Position numbers and translations under genes: made by a program. From Xanthocytophaga flava (GTDB lineage: Bacteria; Bacteroidota; Bacteroidia; Cytophagales; 172606-1), in assembly GCA_030068525.1 (NCBI GenBank), contig JASJOS010000013.1, positions 62,001 to 126,000 on the forward strand: DNA of 64,000 nucleotides. The letters are read 5' to 3'. Positions 34,216-43,154 of this stretch are shown here, in pieces; the first letter of the stretch is position 1; every line of letters starts with the position of its first letter. The notes under the pieces were generated by a model. It was not told the DNA's origin and did not search any database. It saw nothing but the letters and a program-made list of their open reading frames with translations.

Positions 34216-34587
34216 ATGGCAATACGAAAAACTACTTCAACCAACTTTATGAATCAGGCTTTTCTGGAAAATAAGTGTGCACTCAATGAGCTGATTCATT
34301 TATTAAGTAAAAGATGGCTTACAGAAGTTCTTTTTAGTATAGAAGAAGGTAACAACCGTTTTTCAAGCTTAAAAGAAGATCTGCAACATATCAGTGATCA
34401 TATTCTCGCCGACCGACTCAGATTGCTGGAAGACTATGCACTCATTACACGAAAAAGTGTACAGGAAACCCCTCCCAAAGTGGAATATGCACTTACCGAA
34501 CGAGGATATGAATTAAGCAACTTGCTGGATGGATTATGTGGATTTGCTGAAACTATGTCGTTTGCTTCTATTTCTCAGGACACATGA
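34216..34587 (+). CDS. HxlR-family winged-helix regulator
   Basis: 123 residues. ALNELIHLLSKRWLTEVLFS, then NRFSSLKEDLQHISDHILAD and LRLLEDYALITRKSVQETPP with KVEYALTERGYEL, give the complete HxlR/MarR-like winged helix. HxlR proteins often lie next to and control oxidoreductase genes, sensing quinones or aldehydes. Divergent from the sorbosone-dehydrogenase operon (188 bp) and convergent with the Tet(X)-like gene; it could control either. Confidence 0.88.
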   Translation: MAIRKTTSTNFMNQAFLENKCALNELIHLLSKRWLTEVLFSIEEGNNRFSSLKEDLQHISDHILADRLRLLEDYALITRKSVQETPPKVEYALTERGYELSNLLDGLCGFAETMSFASISQDT

Positions 34588-34748
34588 GTAAATAGTATTT
34601 TTTATGTTAACAAACTCACTGAGATTTATTTTCTCATGATCTTCAATAAAATTGGTCATACACATAGGTAATTCTCTTGTCTTAGCCTTCGGTTTTCGTC
34701 TAAAAAAATAATAACGTCTGATAAATGAATAAGAAACTGTTCCATTAC

Positions 34749-35936
<1,188 letters not shown>

Positions 35937-35937
35937 T

Positions 35938-35945
35938 TACATTTG
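35938..35945 (+). promoter_or_regulatory. -7 box TACATTTG for the AraC gene
   Basis: A perfect TAnnTTTG in the 93-bp divergent region, 27 bp before the AraC-gene ATG. The nearest TTG (35910-35912) is 25 bp away, slightly too far for a standard -33 element. Confidence 0.45.
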
Positions 35946-35972
35946 ACTTAAAAATAGCCGTAAAGGACATTT

Positions 35973-36935
35973 ATGAAAGAAGACACACCACAAAATGTAC
36001 CAACCATTCTGGTCAGGTTTGCTCATTTACTGGGAACGAAAATAAAAAACAGAAGAATACAGATCCCTGAAAATTTTGGTATAGGTTATTGCGCTGGATT
36101 TGTTTTTAATGAGAATATCCAAATGATCATCAGCAATTATGAACTGCATGAGGACGTATTAGTTAAAAACCCGGATGTCAATGTTGCCAGGAAAACACTA
36201 TTTTTTAAGTTTCAGAACATCTTCCCTAAATCAGAAATTGTATCAGCAGAAAAATACTCATTGGAAACACCTTCTGTTTTGATTGCAACCAGTCGTTTAC
36301 ATACAGATGATGTGATTTCAATTCACACAAATACTGCCACTATCAATATAGAAATAGAAGCAAGCTATCTGGATGGTCTTTTTGACCTGTCGGATAGATC
36401 GCCCATACTACAAAGCCTGTTGCAGAATAGCCAACCCTTACTGTTTGAACAACTACTTTATCCTTCCCTACAGAAAATTGTGGAGGAAATTTTGTCAGAA
36501 TCAATTAGCAAAACTTTTGAGCTTTTTTTTCTGAAAATAAAAGCAGAAGAACTCATCTGTAGATTATTAATGGAACTGGAAAAGCGGGACGAAAAACAGT
36601 TATATGCGTTAAACAGTCGTGATATACAAATCATTTATAAAGTAAAACAACAAATCCTTGAACGACTGGAAACCCCACCTATTATCCATGAACTGGCTCT
36701 TTTTGCCAATATGAGTCCAACTAAACTCAAACGTTTATTCAAACAAATCTTTGGTAATAGTATTTTTAGTTATTACCAGGAATTCAGGATGAAAGAAGCG
36801 GCTCGTTTACTAAAAGAGAAAAAGTTAGCAGTTTCAGATGTCGGTTATCAACTAGGTTTCACCAATTTAAGCCATTTTTCAAGAGTATTCAAAGAACATA
36901 TCGGAATGAAACCAAAACAATATAGCAATTCTTAA
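35973..36935 (+). CDS. AraC-family transcriptional regulator
   Basis: 320 residues. The C-terminal 100 residues carry both AraC helix-turn-helix units: PPIIHELALFANMSPTKLKR with FGNSIFSYYQEFRMKEAARL, and AVSDVGYQLGFTNLSHFSRV with FKEHIGMKPKQY. The N-terminal 200 residues are a ligand or dimerisation domain of unclear type without a cupin signature. It is divergently arranged with the Tet(X)-like gene across 93 bp, the usual layout of a local regulator and its target. Confidence 0.88.
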   Translation: MKEDTPQNVPTILVRFAHLLGTKIKNRRIQIPENFGIGYCAGFVFNENIQMIISNYELHEDVLVKNPDVNVARKTLFFKFQNIFPKSEIVSAEKYSLETPSVLIATSRLHTDDVISIHTNTATINIEIEASYLDGLFDLSDRSPILQSLLQNSQPLLFEQLLYPSLQKIVEEILSESISKTFELFFLKIKAEELICRLLMELEKRDEKQLYALNSRDIQIIYKVKQQILERLETPPIIHELALFANMSPTKLKRLFKQIFGNSIFSYYQEFRMKEAARLLKEKKLAVSDVGYQLGFTNLSHFSRVFKEHIGMKPKQYSNS

Positions 36936-37107
36936 AATACTCTTTATAAGATACTTTTGAATTTATTGACCTTTTTTTAGAAAAGATTAAGAAAAAATTT
37001 AACGATTCTTAGTTAATAATGTACTTTATTTGCAGGAATAGAGTTAGTAAAGAGTACCAACCAAAAGGTATACACTTATTTATCATTATTAACACCTGGA
37101 AATCTTT

Positions 37108-38418
37108 ATGTGGAAAGAACAGAATGCACCCACAGCCGTTGTTTCTGATAACAGCCGACCCAACAAAGCTCTCTCAGAATCGAGTACCAACACCTACCTG
37201 GTTCCGTTTATTCTAATGACCACTCTTTTCTTTATGTGGGGATTTGCACACAACCTGAATCCTATTCTGATCCCACATTTGAAAAAAGCCTGTCAGCTTA
37301 CCGACTTTCAATCTGCTATGATTGATTCGGCCTTTTTTGTAGGCTATTTTGCTATGGCTATTCCAGCAGGTATAGTAATGAAAAAATATGGATACAAAGC
37401 AGGTATTATTGGGGGGCTGATTTTGTTTGCCATAGGTGCATTTCTGTTTGTACCAGCCGCCAATGTTAGGATTTTCGGATTCTTCCTTACTGCCCTTTTC
37501 ATCATTGCCAGTGGACTCACCTTTCTTGAAACAGCGGCTAACCCATATGTTACTGTATTAGGAGAAAAAGAGGGAGCCTCTCAACGTATCAACCTGGCTC
37601 AGTCATTCAATGGATTGGGGGCATCTATGGGAGCCCTTATTGGTGGACGTCTGATTCTATCAGGCAAAAACCTGACTGAGGCAGAGAAAACAACAATGTC
37701 TCCAGATCAACTCAATACCTTTCTGACAGAAGAAGCTAGTTCGGTAAAACTTCCCTATATAGTGATTGGCTTTATTGTATTAAGTATTGCTATTATTCTC
37801 TATCGTACCCGATTGCCTGAGATTAAAGAAGATGACCATGAGATTGACTTATCATCAGGCAATAAAAGCATCTGGCGTCATAAACATCTGATGTGGGGAG
37901 TTTTAGCTCAGTTCTTTTATGTAGGCGGACAGGTATGTGTATCCAGTTTCTTTATCCGCTATTTGTACCAGACAGCACATATTGAAGAACAAAAAGCCTC
38001 TGATTATTTATCAGCTGCTCTACTGGTCTTTATGGTGGGTCGCTTTGTAGGTACTTTCCTGATGAAATACATTGCCCCTCAGCGTTTGCTAACAATCTAT
38101 GCAGTAATGAATCTGATTTTATTGACTGTGGTAGTGAGTTATGGTGGCATGATCTCTTTATTTGCCCTGATAGGTGTTGAGTTCTTTATGTCTATCATGT
38201 TCCCAACCATCTTCTCTCTCAGCATTCAGTCACTGAAAGAAGAAACCAAAATGGGATCTTCCCTGCTTATTATGTCTATAGTAGGTGGAGCGATCTTCCC
38301 TCTTATCATGGGACATATCTCTGACATAAGTTCCATTCAGACAGCCTATATTGTTCCTTTGCTGTGCTTTATTGTTATTTTCTATTTTGGCTGGAAGGGT
38401 CACAAAGTAAGAGCCTAA
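37108..38418 (+). CDS. fucP: FucP-type sugar MFS transporter
   Basis: 436 residues, 12 membrane segments. The opening LMTTLFFMWGFAHNLNPILI is the FucP/GluP signature, with later LTFLETAANPYVTVLGEK and AQSFNGLGASMGALIGG, both typical. It imports L-fucose, or another hexose, with protons. It heads the unit fucP-SDR-ADH, which looks like part of an oxidative L-fucose or related sugar pathway; the isomerase, kinase and aldolase of the classic route are not here. Codons 1-28 before the first helix are poorly conserved in type, so the exact start is uncertain. Confidence 0.87.
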   Translation: MWKEQNAPTAVVSDNSRPNKALSESSTNTYLVPFILMTTLFFMWGFAHNLNPILIPHLKKACQLTDFQSAMIDSAFFVGYFAMAIPAGIVMKKYGYKAGIIGGLILFAIGAFLFVPAANVRIFGFFLTALFIIASGLTFLETAANPYVTVLGEKEGASQRINLAQSFNGLGASMGALIGGRLILSGKNLTEAEKTTMSPDQLNTFLTEEASSVKLPYIVIGFIVLSIAIILYRTRLPEIKEDDHEIDLSSGNKSIWRHKHLMWGVLAQFFYVGGQVCVSSFFIRYLYQTAHIEEQKASDYLSAALLVFMVGRFVGTFLMKYIAPQRLLTIYAVMNLILLTVVVSYGGMISLFALIGVEFFMSIMFPTIFSLSIQSLKEETKMGSSLLIMSIVGGAIFPLIMGHISDISSIQTAYIVPLLCFIVIFYFGWKGHKVRA

Positions 38419-38553
38419 CCAATATATACTATTTTATTTATAGCAGGAGGTGTTACAAGCAGACAGATAGTTGTCATTGTCACACTTCCTGCTTTATTCT
38501 TATCCAATCATTTTCTACTTTCGGATTTTTATTCCGCAATTTCTTAAAACCAT

Positions 38554-39342
38554 ATGAATCTTCATTTAAAAGACAAAGTCATTATTGTTACAGGAGGAGC
38601 CAAAGGTATTGGAGAAGGTATTGTGCGGGTTCTGGCTCATGAAGGAGCTATTCCTGTTATCGTAGGTCGCAACGAAGAAGACAACCTACAAGTACTAAAT
38701 GATCTGTTAGCCAAAGGCCATAAAGCATTTCAGGTAGTAGCCGAACTTACACAACCTGCTGAATGCAAAAAAACGGTAGATGCCGTACTGACAGCATTTG
38801 GAAAAATCGATGGACTGGTTAACAATGCTGGTGTAAATGATGGAGTTAGTCTGGAGAATGGGAATTATGAAGATTTTGTAGCATCACTGCACCGGAATCT
38901 GATTCATTATTACCTGATGGCTCAGCATGCGTTACCTGCTCTAAAAGAGTCCAAAGGCTCTATCGTCAATATTTCGTCCAAAACAGCCGAAACAGGACAA
39001 GGTGGTACATCGGCCTATGCGGCTTCCAATGGTGGCCGCAATGCACTGACACGTGAATGGGCAGTAGAGTTGCTAAAATATGGTATTCGTGTCAATGCCC
39101 TGGTTGTCGCGGAATGCTGGACACCCTTGTATGAGAAATGGATTAAAACACTGCCAAACCCAGACGAAACGCTTCAGGAAATACAGGCTCGTATTCCATT
39201 TGAGAATAGAATGACCACATCTGAAGAAATTGCCAATATGGTCGTATTCTTGTTATCTGAGGCATCCAGCCATACCACCGGACAACTTATCCATGTAGAT
39301 GGTGGCTATGTACATCTGGACAGAGCTATTCTGAAAATGTAA
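38554..39342 (+). CDS. SDR-family oxidoreductase with YxxxN in place of YxxxK
   Basis: 262 residues. The NAD-binding motif TGGAKGIGEG is intact and NNAG lies at LVNNAGVND. The catalytic Ser142 and Tyr155 are present (NISSKTAETG, SAYAASNGG), but position 159, normally Lys, is Asn (codon AAT). The C-terminal GQLIHVDGGYVHLDRAI is canonical. By context it should oxidise a sugar in the fucose-like pathway. Loss of the Lys that lowers the Tyr pKa and binds the nicotinamide ribose would reduce or abolish normal activity, unless the enzyme has adapted. Confidence 0.88.
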   Translation: MNLHLKDKVIIVTGGAKGIGEGIVRVLAHEGAIPVIVGRNEEDNLQVLNDLLAKGHKAFQVVAELTQPAECKKTVDAVLTAFGKIDGLVNNAGVNDGVSLENGNYEDFVASLHRNLIHYYLMAQHALPALKESKGSIVNISSKTAETGQGGTSAYAASNGGRNALTREWAVELLKYGIRVNALVVAECWTPLYEKWIKTLPNPDETLQEIQARIPFENRMTTSEEIANMVVFLLSEASSHTTGQLIHVDGGYVHLDRAILKM

Positions 39343-39415
39343 CACTACACAAGCTAGTTCCATCTTAAACATAGTGGAACTGGCTGCCCTATCATTTTAT
39401 TTCTTTGTAAAAGTC

Positions 39416-40441
39416 GTGAAAACAATAGTTTTAAATCAGCCTGGCGAATTACATCTTACCTCACGGGATGTTGATGATGTATTGTCAGATAATGAAGCCT
39501 TGATTCGTATACATCGCATAGGAATCTGTGGAACAGACTATCATGCCTATCGTGGAAAACAACCTTTCTTCAGCTATCCACGTGTGTTGGGACATGAGCT
39601 GGGTGCTGAAGTGGTAGCCCTAGGAAAATCTGTTGACACAAAGCAACTTGAGATAGGAAATAAAGTTGCCGTAGAACCTTATCTGAACTGTGGACATTGT
39701 CAGGCTTGTCAGAATGGCAAATCCAACTGTTGTGAAAACCTCAAGGTAATGGGTGTTCATACAGATGGTGGTATGTGTGAGTATGTAAAAATTCCAGCCA
39801 ATAAACTACACCGTTCAACCCAGTTGGGTTATGAGCAACTGGCTCTTGTAGAAACATTAGGTATTGGTGCTCATGCCGTTCAAAGGGCTCAGGTTTCAGC
39901 CAACGACATAGTACTGGTTATCGGAGCTGGACCTATTGGGTTATCGGTGATACAGTTTGCCAAAATTCAGAAAGCTCAAGTAGCAGTTATGGATTTTAGT
40001 ACGCAACGCCTTGAGTTTGCGAAACAAGCCATGCATACCGATTATAGCATTACAGCCACAACTGAATTCAACACAAATGATTTGCGAAAAGCGCTGGGAG
40101 GTAAATTACCTACCATTGTTTTTGATGCAACGGGTAATTCTCAGTCTATGATGAAGGCCTTTTCGTATCTGGCATTTGGAGGTAAACTTGTATATGTAGG
40201 TCTTTTTCAAGGTGATGTCACATTTTTCGATCCGGATTTTCATAGAAAGGAAGTTACACTTTTCGCCAGCCGTAACTCTCTGCCTTCAGATTTTAAAAAC
40301 ATTATTCAGCAAATGGAAAGTGGTCAAATCAATACACAAGCCTGGCTCACACATCAGGCCGCATTTGAAGAGCTACCATCTGTTTTTGAGACATGGCTTA
40401 ACCCGGAATCGCATGTGATTAAAGCAATGGTTGTAGTATAA
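39416..40441 (+). CDS. zinc-dependent alcohol (sugar) dehydrogenase
   Basis: 341 residues if the GTG at 39416 is used (product MKTIVLNQPGELHLTSRDVD), which fits the family start; an ATG at 39374 would add 14 hydrophobic residues. The catalytic-zinc region GICGTDYHAYRGK and GHELGAEV and the structural-zinc cluster CGHCQACQNGKSNCC are complete. VLVIGAGPIGLSVIQFAKIQ is the Rossmann motif. Related enzymes oxidise sugar acids or polyols such as L-idonate or galactonate. Third gene of the unit with FucP and the SDR. Confidence 0.85.
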   Translation: MKTIVLNQPGELHLTSRDVDDVLSDNEALIRIHRIGICGTDYHAYRGKQPFFSYPRVLGHELGAEVVALGKSVDTKQLEIGNKVAVEPYLNCGHCQACQNGKSNCCENLKVMGVHTDGGMCEYVKIPANKLHRSTQLGYEQLALVETLGIGAHAVQRAQVSANDIVLVIGAGPIGLSVIQFAKIQKAQVAVMDFSTQRLEFAKQAMHTDYSITATTEFNTNDLRKALGGKLPTIVFDATGNSQSMMKAFSYLAFGGKLVYVGLFQGDVTFFDPDFHRKEVTLFASRNSLPSDFKNIIQQMESGQINTQAWLTHQAAFEELPSVFETWLNPESHVIKAMVVV

Positions 40442-40549
40442 TCTATAGGTAGCATTATTTCTTCCAGATAACTATCTGTGTATACACAACACCTGTTTGA
40501 TAACCCTAGCCTTTACAAGAAAAGTCCAGCTATTAACCCCATCCTATCG

Positions 40550-40584
40550 AATAGAGCGATAACTTTGAAAGTTATTGCTCTATT
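40550..40584. repeat. 35-bp near-perfect inverted repeat
   Basis: Arms 40550-40566 (AATAGAGCGATAACTTT) and 40568-40584 (AAAGTTATTGCTCTATT) pair over 17 bp with one G-T position. There is no T-run on either side, so it is a weak candidate for a terminator of the dehydrogenase gene; it could be a protein-binding palindrome or a mobile-element end. Confidence 0.7.
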
Positions 40585-40684
40585 GGGTGTGCCCGACCAA
40601 CATCAGCCAGACAACGAAAATACTGGATTTTGAAGCAAGGGGAAGCTATCAAACTATCCGTAAAAACATCCAAAGAGTTTAAAT

Positions 40685-40837
40685 CTAACTATGTAACACT
40701 TTATTTTCGTTAACCCAACCCGCAAGAGAAATAATAAGGTCTATAAGAATAACAAAAGATACAAATAGTATCTGTTTTAATTCATCTGACTCAATAATGC
40801 CAAAGTAAGATTGAATAGGGTGTTCACGTGTTGTCAT
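40685..40837 (-). CDS. candidate 50-aa single-span membrane protein
   Basis: ATG at 40837, stop at 40685. A soluble start (MTTREHPIQSYFGIIESDEL) precedes one hydrophobic helix (ILFVSFVILIDLIISLAGWV) and a short polar tail. The composition is protein-like, with a clear N-terminal polar and C-terminal membrane split. It lies 30 bp after a second small membrane ORF on the same strand. No promoter box is identified and I do not recognise a family. Confidence 0.38.
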   Translation of the reverse strand: MTTREHPIQSYFGIIESDELKQILFVSFVILIDLIISLAGWVNENKVLHS

Positions 40838-40867
40838 TTGCAGAGGTCGTAATCGTCTACTTGGGTT

Positions 40868-40978
40868 TTAATTACAAAGCAAATACCAAAGTAATGAATA
40901 AATCCACAACTGTATCCCCAAAATGAAGAATGCCAGTGAAACAATAGAGACAATCAGGATTGCTTTCAGCATAGGCAT
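40868..40978 (-). CDS. candidate 36-aa membrane peptide
   Basis: ATG at 40978 (or 40972), stop at 40868. The peptide MPMLKAILIVSIVSLAFFIL plus GIQLWIYSLLWYLLCN is almost wholly hydrophobic, with one Lys near the N-terminus. Together with the 50-aa ORF downstream it could be a small membrane-protein pair. Unknown family. Confidence 0.33.
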   Translation of the reverse strand: MPMLKAILIVSIVSLAFFILGIQLWIYSLLWYLLCN

Positions 40979-41211
40979 AACAATGATAAAGGGAACATAA
41001 TCAGTGACGCCTTGAGACTATTTTATCAAAAAACATATCTTTAACATAGTTAAACTGACTGAATAAGAATATTTTTGAAGGAACAAACCAACTTGTAATG
41101 AAGGTAGGCCTACAGAAGATCACAAAATTGTCTGATAAAATACTACAACAGCAACTACGTCAGGTATTGTATTGTAGTACGATATACTCAGATTGTTAAA
41201 ACCAAATACGA

Positions 41212-41817
41212 ATGATTATAATCAATAAATACAAGGTATTCTCTATAGATACTGTCCTTTTTACCTTTGCGTTAGATTCTGAAGCTGCAGAAGTATTTGA
41301 TGGATATACCAAAGTAATTACAGGTATTGGTAAGGTAAATGCAACATACGAGCTTACCAAGGCTATTCAGAAAAACAGACCAGAATTGATTATCAATCTG
41401 GGATCTGCTGGTAGTTCTCAGTTTCAAAAAGGCGAGGTCATTTGTTGTACACATTTTGTGCAGCGTGATATGGATGTAAGAGGGTTAGGTTTCCAGAAAT
41501 ATGAAACACCCTTCTCTGATCTGCCACCTATTTTAGCATACGGTTTAGAAATGGAAGGCCTCGAAAAAGGTATTTGTGGCACTGGTGATAATTTTGAAAT
41601 GGGGCACTTAGCTACTGATTACAATGTGGTGGATATGGAAGCCTATGCACTGGCAATGGTTGCACAAAAAGAAAATATTCCTTTCCTATGCCTGAAATAT
41701 ATCTCGGATGGCGCCAATGAGAACGCTGCTGATGACTGGACTGTACAGGTGCATAAGGCAGCAGTGGCGTATGGCAAGATTCTTCAGATCAAGAAGAAAA
41801 CGATAGAAATAGCGTAG
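41212..41817 (+). CDS. nucleosidase, MTA/SAH nucleosidase-like (purine phosphorylase superfamily)
   Basis: 201 residues, shorter than MTA/SAH nucleosidase (about 230). Motifs are TGIGKVNATYELTKAI, LIINLGSAGSSQFQKGEVIC, the purine/ribose-binding VVDMEAYALAMVAQ with Glu, and CLKYISDGAN with the catalytic Asp. It probably cleaves a purine nucleoside or a related thio-nucleoside; the exact substrate is open. A TACCTTTG at 41262-41269 lies inside the gene and is taken as chance, since the codons there (TVLFTFALDSEA) match the family. Confidence 0.8.
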   Translation: MIIINKYKVFSIDTVLFTFALDSEAAEVFDGYTKVITGIGKVNATYELTKAIQKNRPELIINLGSAGSSQFQKGEVICCTHFVQRDMDVRGLGFQKYETPFSDLPPILAYGLEMEGLEKGICGTGDNFEMGHLATDYNVVDMEAYALAMVAQKENIPFLCLKYISDGANENAADDWTVQVHKAAVAYGKILQIKKKTIEIA

Positions 41818-41949
41818 ATTAACCTCACAAAATTTGTGCGATTAATCCAATCAATACAAGAAATCTATACCATAAATATTAAACTTAATAGCAAACGACA
41901 CAAACAACTGTCTACTAACAATTTAACACATAACGTTTAAAGTGATTAT

Positions 41950-42249
41950 TTACCTAACCATACAAGGTTCTTCCATCTCTTCTTTTTCTAGAACAACTTC
42001 TCTATATATAGAATGAGGTATCTGTTCCAAATCTTCTAATTCTAAAGTAATCAGTTCGTGAGTATATAATGGCATAGAATAAGATACCCAGAATGAAACT
42101 ACGACAGCCAGAATGGCAGCAACACCTGCGGGAACATTCACTTGTAGACATTCTTCTATCCATGCGATTATACCTCCGGTAGCAATACCAGCCAGTGTAC
42201 CCACTGTGATTTTTCTCAGTGGCAGATTAGATTTTAGAGTAACTTTCAT
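41950..42249 (-). CDS. small uncharacterised membrane protein (99 aa)
   Basis: 99 residues with two hydrophobic helices (ITVGTLAGIATGGIIAWIEE and AGVAAILAVVVSFWVSYSMP) joined by a short loop, then an acidic tail (LELEDLEQIPHS, VVLEKEEMEE). The small two-helix layout with Gly-rich helices resembles holins or small regulatory membrane proteins, but nothing is specific. It is convergent with the nucleosidase gene and single. Confidence 0.5.
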   Translation of the reverse strand: MKVTLKSNLPLRKITVGTLAGIATGGIIAWIEECLQVNVPAGVAAILAVVVSFWVSYSMPLYTHELITLELEDLEQIPHSIYREVVLEKEEMEEPCMVR

Positions 42250-42570
42250 ATAGAGTGGTGGCTTGAATTATTTTCTGATTTACTTTTGCTAGAGTTTCTT
42301 CACACAAAACACACTCACTATCAACAACTTACCAAAAGTAAGTCTTCTAGATTTAACCTTCAATACCCATTTTGGGGTATTTTACCTTTACAATACGCTG
42401 ATATACAACACATTAGTTATCTGTGGCTTTACTACTTGGCTAAAGATATTCTCTGTTTCATTTCTATTACCTAAACAGACAAATTTTAAGCATTTTTTAA
42501 TGGGTTATTTATGGGATTCTTTATCCTTTTTTCTTGCTTTGACCTTCAAAATCATTGTATTGAACGCTTT

Positions 42571-42891
42571 ATGCCACATTTAGTATTTTTAAAAGATAAT
42601 TTACAATTCTATTTGTATACTGACTATACATTCGTAGGACTACGTCAGGACAAGATCTATTGGCATTTTATCAACCGAAAACCCGATGTGATTAAAGTAT
42701 TGAATGAGATTGGCTATAAGGTAAGACCATCAAATTCCCGAAAAACGATACAAGAAACCTCATTTTTATTTTATACAAAAGTCCGCATCACCATTTTTGA
42801 CCAACAAACACAGAAAGAGATTTGTGTAAAATCCAACAACTGGATTGGCGCATTAAATAAGCTTCTTCCGGTTTTATCAGACGTTAAGTAG
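42571..42891 (+). CDS. small uncharacterised protein, possibly DNA-binding
   Basis: 106 residues from the ATG at 42571 (MPHLVFLKDNLQFYLYTDYT); an ATG at 42511 would add 20 residues. It is Lys/Arg- and aromatic-rich (YWHFINRKPDVIKVLNEIGY, KVRPSNSRKTIQETSFL) and could be a short alpha/beta protein. No family recognised. The LytTR-like feel of strands with Asn, Arg and Lys is weak. Its end overlaps a possible minus-strand ORF by 15 bp. Confidence 0.42.
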   Translation: MPHLVFLKDNLQFYLYTDYTFVGLRQDKIYWHFINRKPDVIKVLNEIGYKVRPSNSRKTIQETSFLFYTKVRITIFDQQTQKEICVKSNNWIGALNKLLPVLSDVK

Positions 42892-43068
42892 GCGTCTTTT
42901 TTTGTATTCAGTCACCTGAATATCTTCTGTATCACCCCATTCTATTGAGCCCTTGTTTGGAACGAACTCCCTACGTTCACAGAAAAAGAATATCTTTACA
43001 CCCAGAGTATGTATCATATAGGCAGTAAATAGCCTGGCTTGCTTTGTAAGGCCTGCTATTCCAAGCAT
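42877..43068 (-). CDS. possible small protein (63 aa), low confidence
   Basis: An ATG frame on the minus strand gives 63 residues with fairly normal composition (CERREFVPNKGSIEWGDTED, IQVTEYKKRRLLNV). It overlaps the 3' end of the preceding plus-strand gene by 15 bp. No recognised family or promoter; it may be spurious. Confidence 0.28.
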   Translation of the reverse strand: MLGIAGLTKQARLFTAYMIHTLGVKIFFFCERREFVPNKGSIEWGDTEDIQVTEYKKRRLLNV

Positions 43069-43154
43069 CCTTTTAAGTCAGTTTACGTTTATAGAAACAC
43101 AACTCATTTTTTAAACTTTTCCATTTTTAATTACTAAAACTTACTACTTTCATT

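Larger units (their letters stand above)
40442..41211. other. 770-bp region with no long gene
   Basis: It contains a 17-bp-arm inverted repeat (40550-40584) and two short minus-strand ORFs with membrane segments (40685-40837 and 40868-40978), each listed separately. The stretch 40585-40680 has a stop-free plus-strand frame without ATG that ends in KSNYVTLYFR; I do not recognise it. The last 230 bp, before the nucleosidase gene, look non-coding. Confidence 0.5.

Noticed and set aside
40585..40682. Stop-free plus-strand frame ending KSNYVTLYFR
   Set aside because: It lacks an ATG and competes with two other open frames; I could not match it to a known family, so no gene is claimed.
41262..41269. 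TACCTTTG promoter-like box inside the nucleosidase gene
   Set aside because: It falls in codons that match the enzyme family's N-terminus, and no later start would give a functional protein.
43068..43154. glmS ribozyme upstream of glmS
   Set aside because: Only about 87 bp precede the gene after the small minus-strand frame, and I see no ribozyme core; this element is known mainly from Firmicutes.
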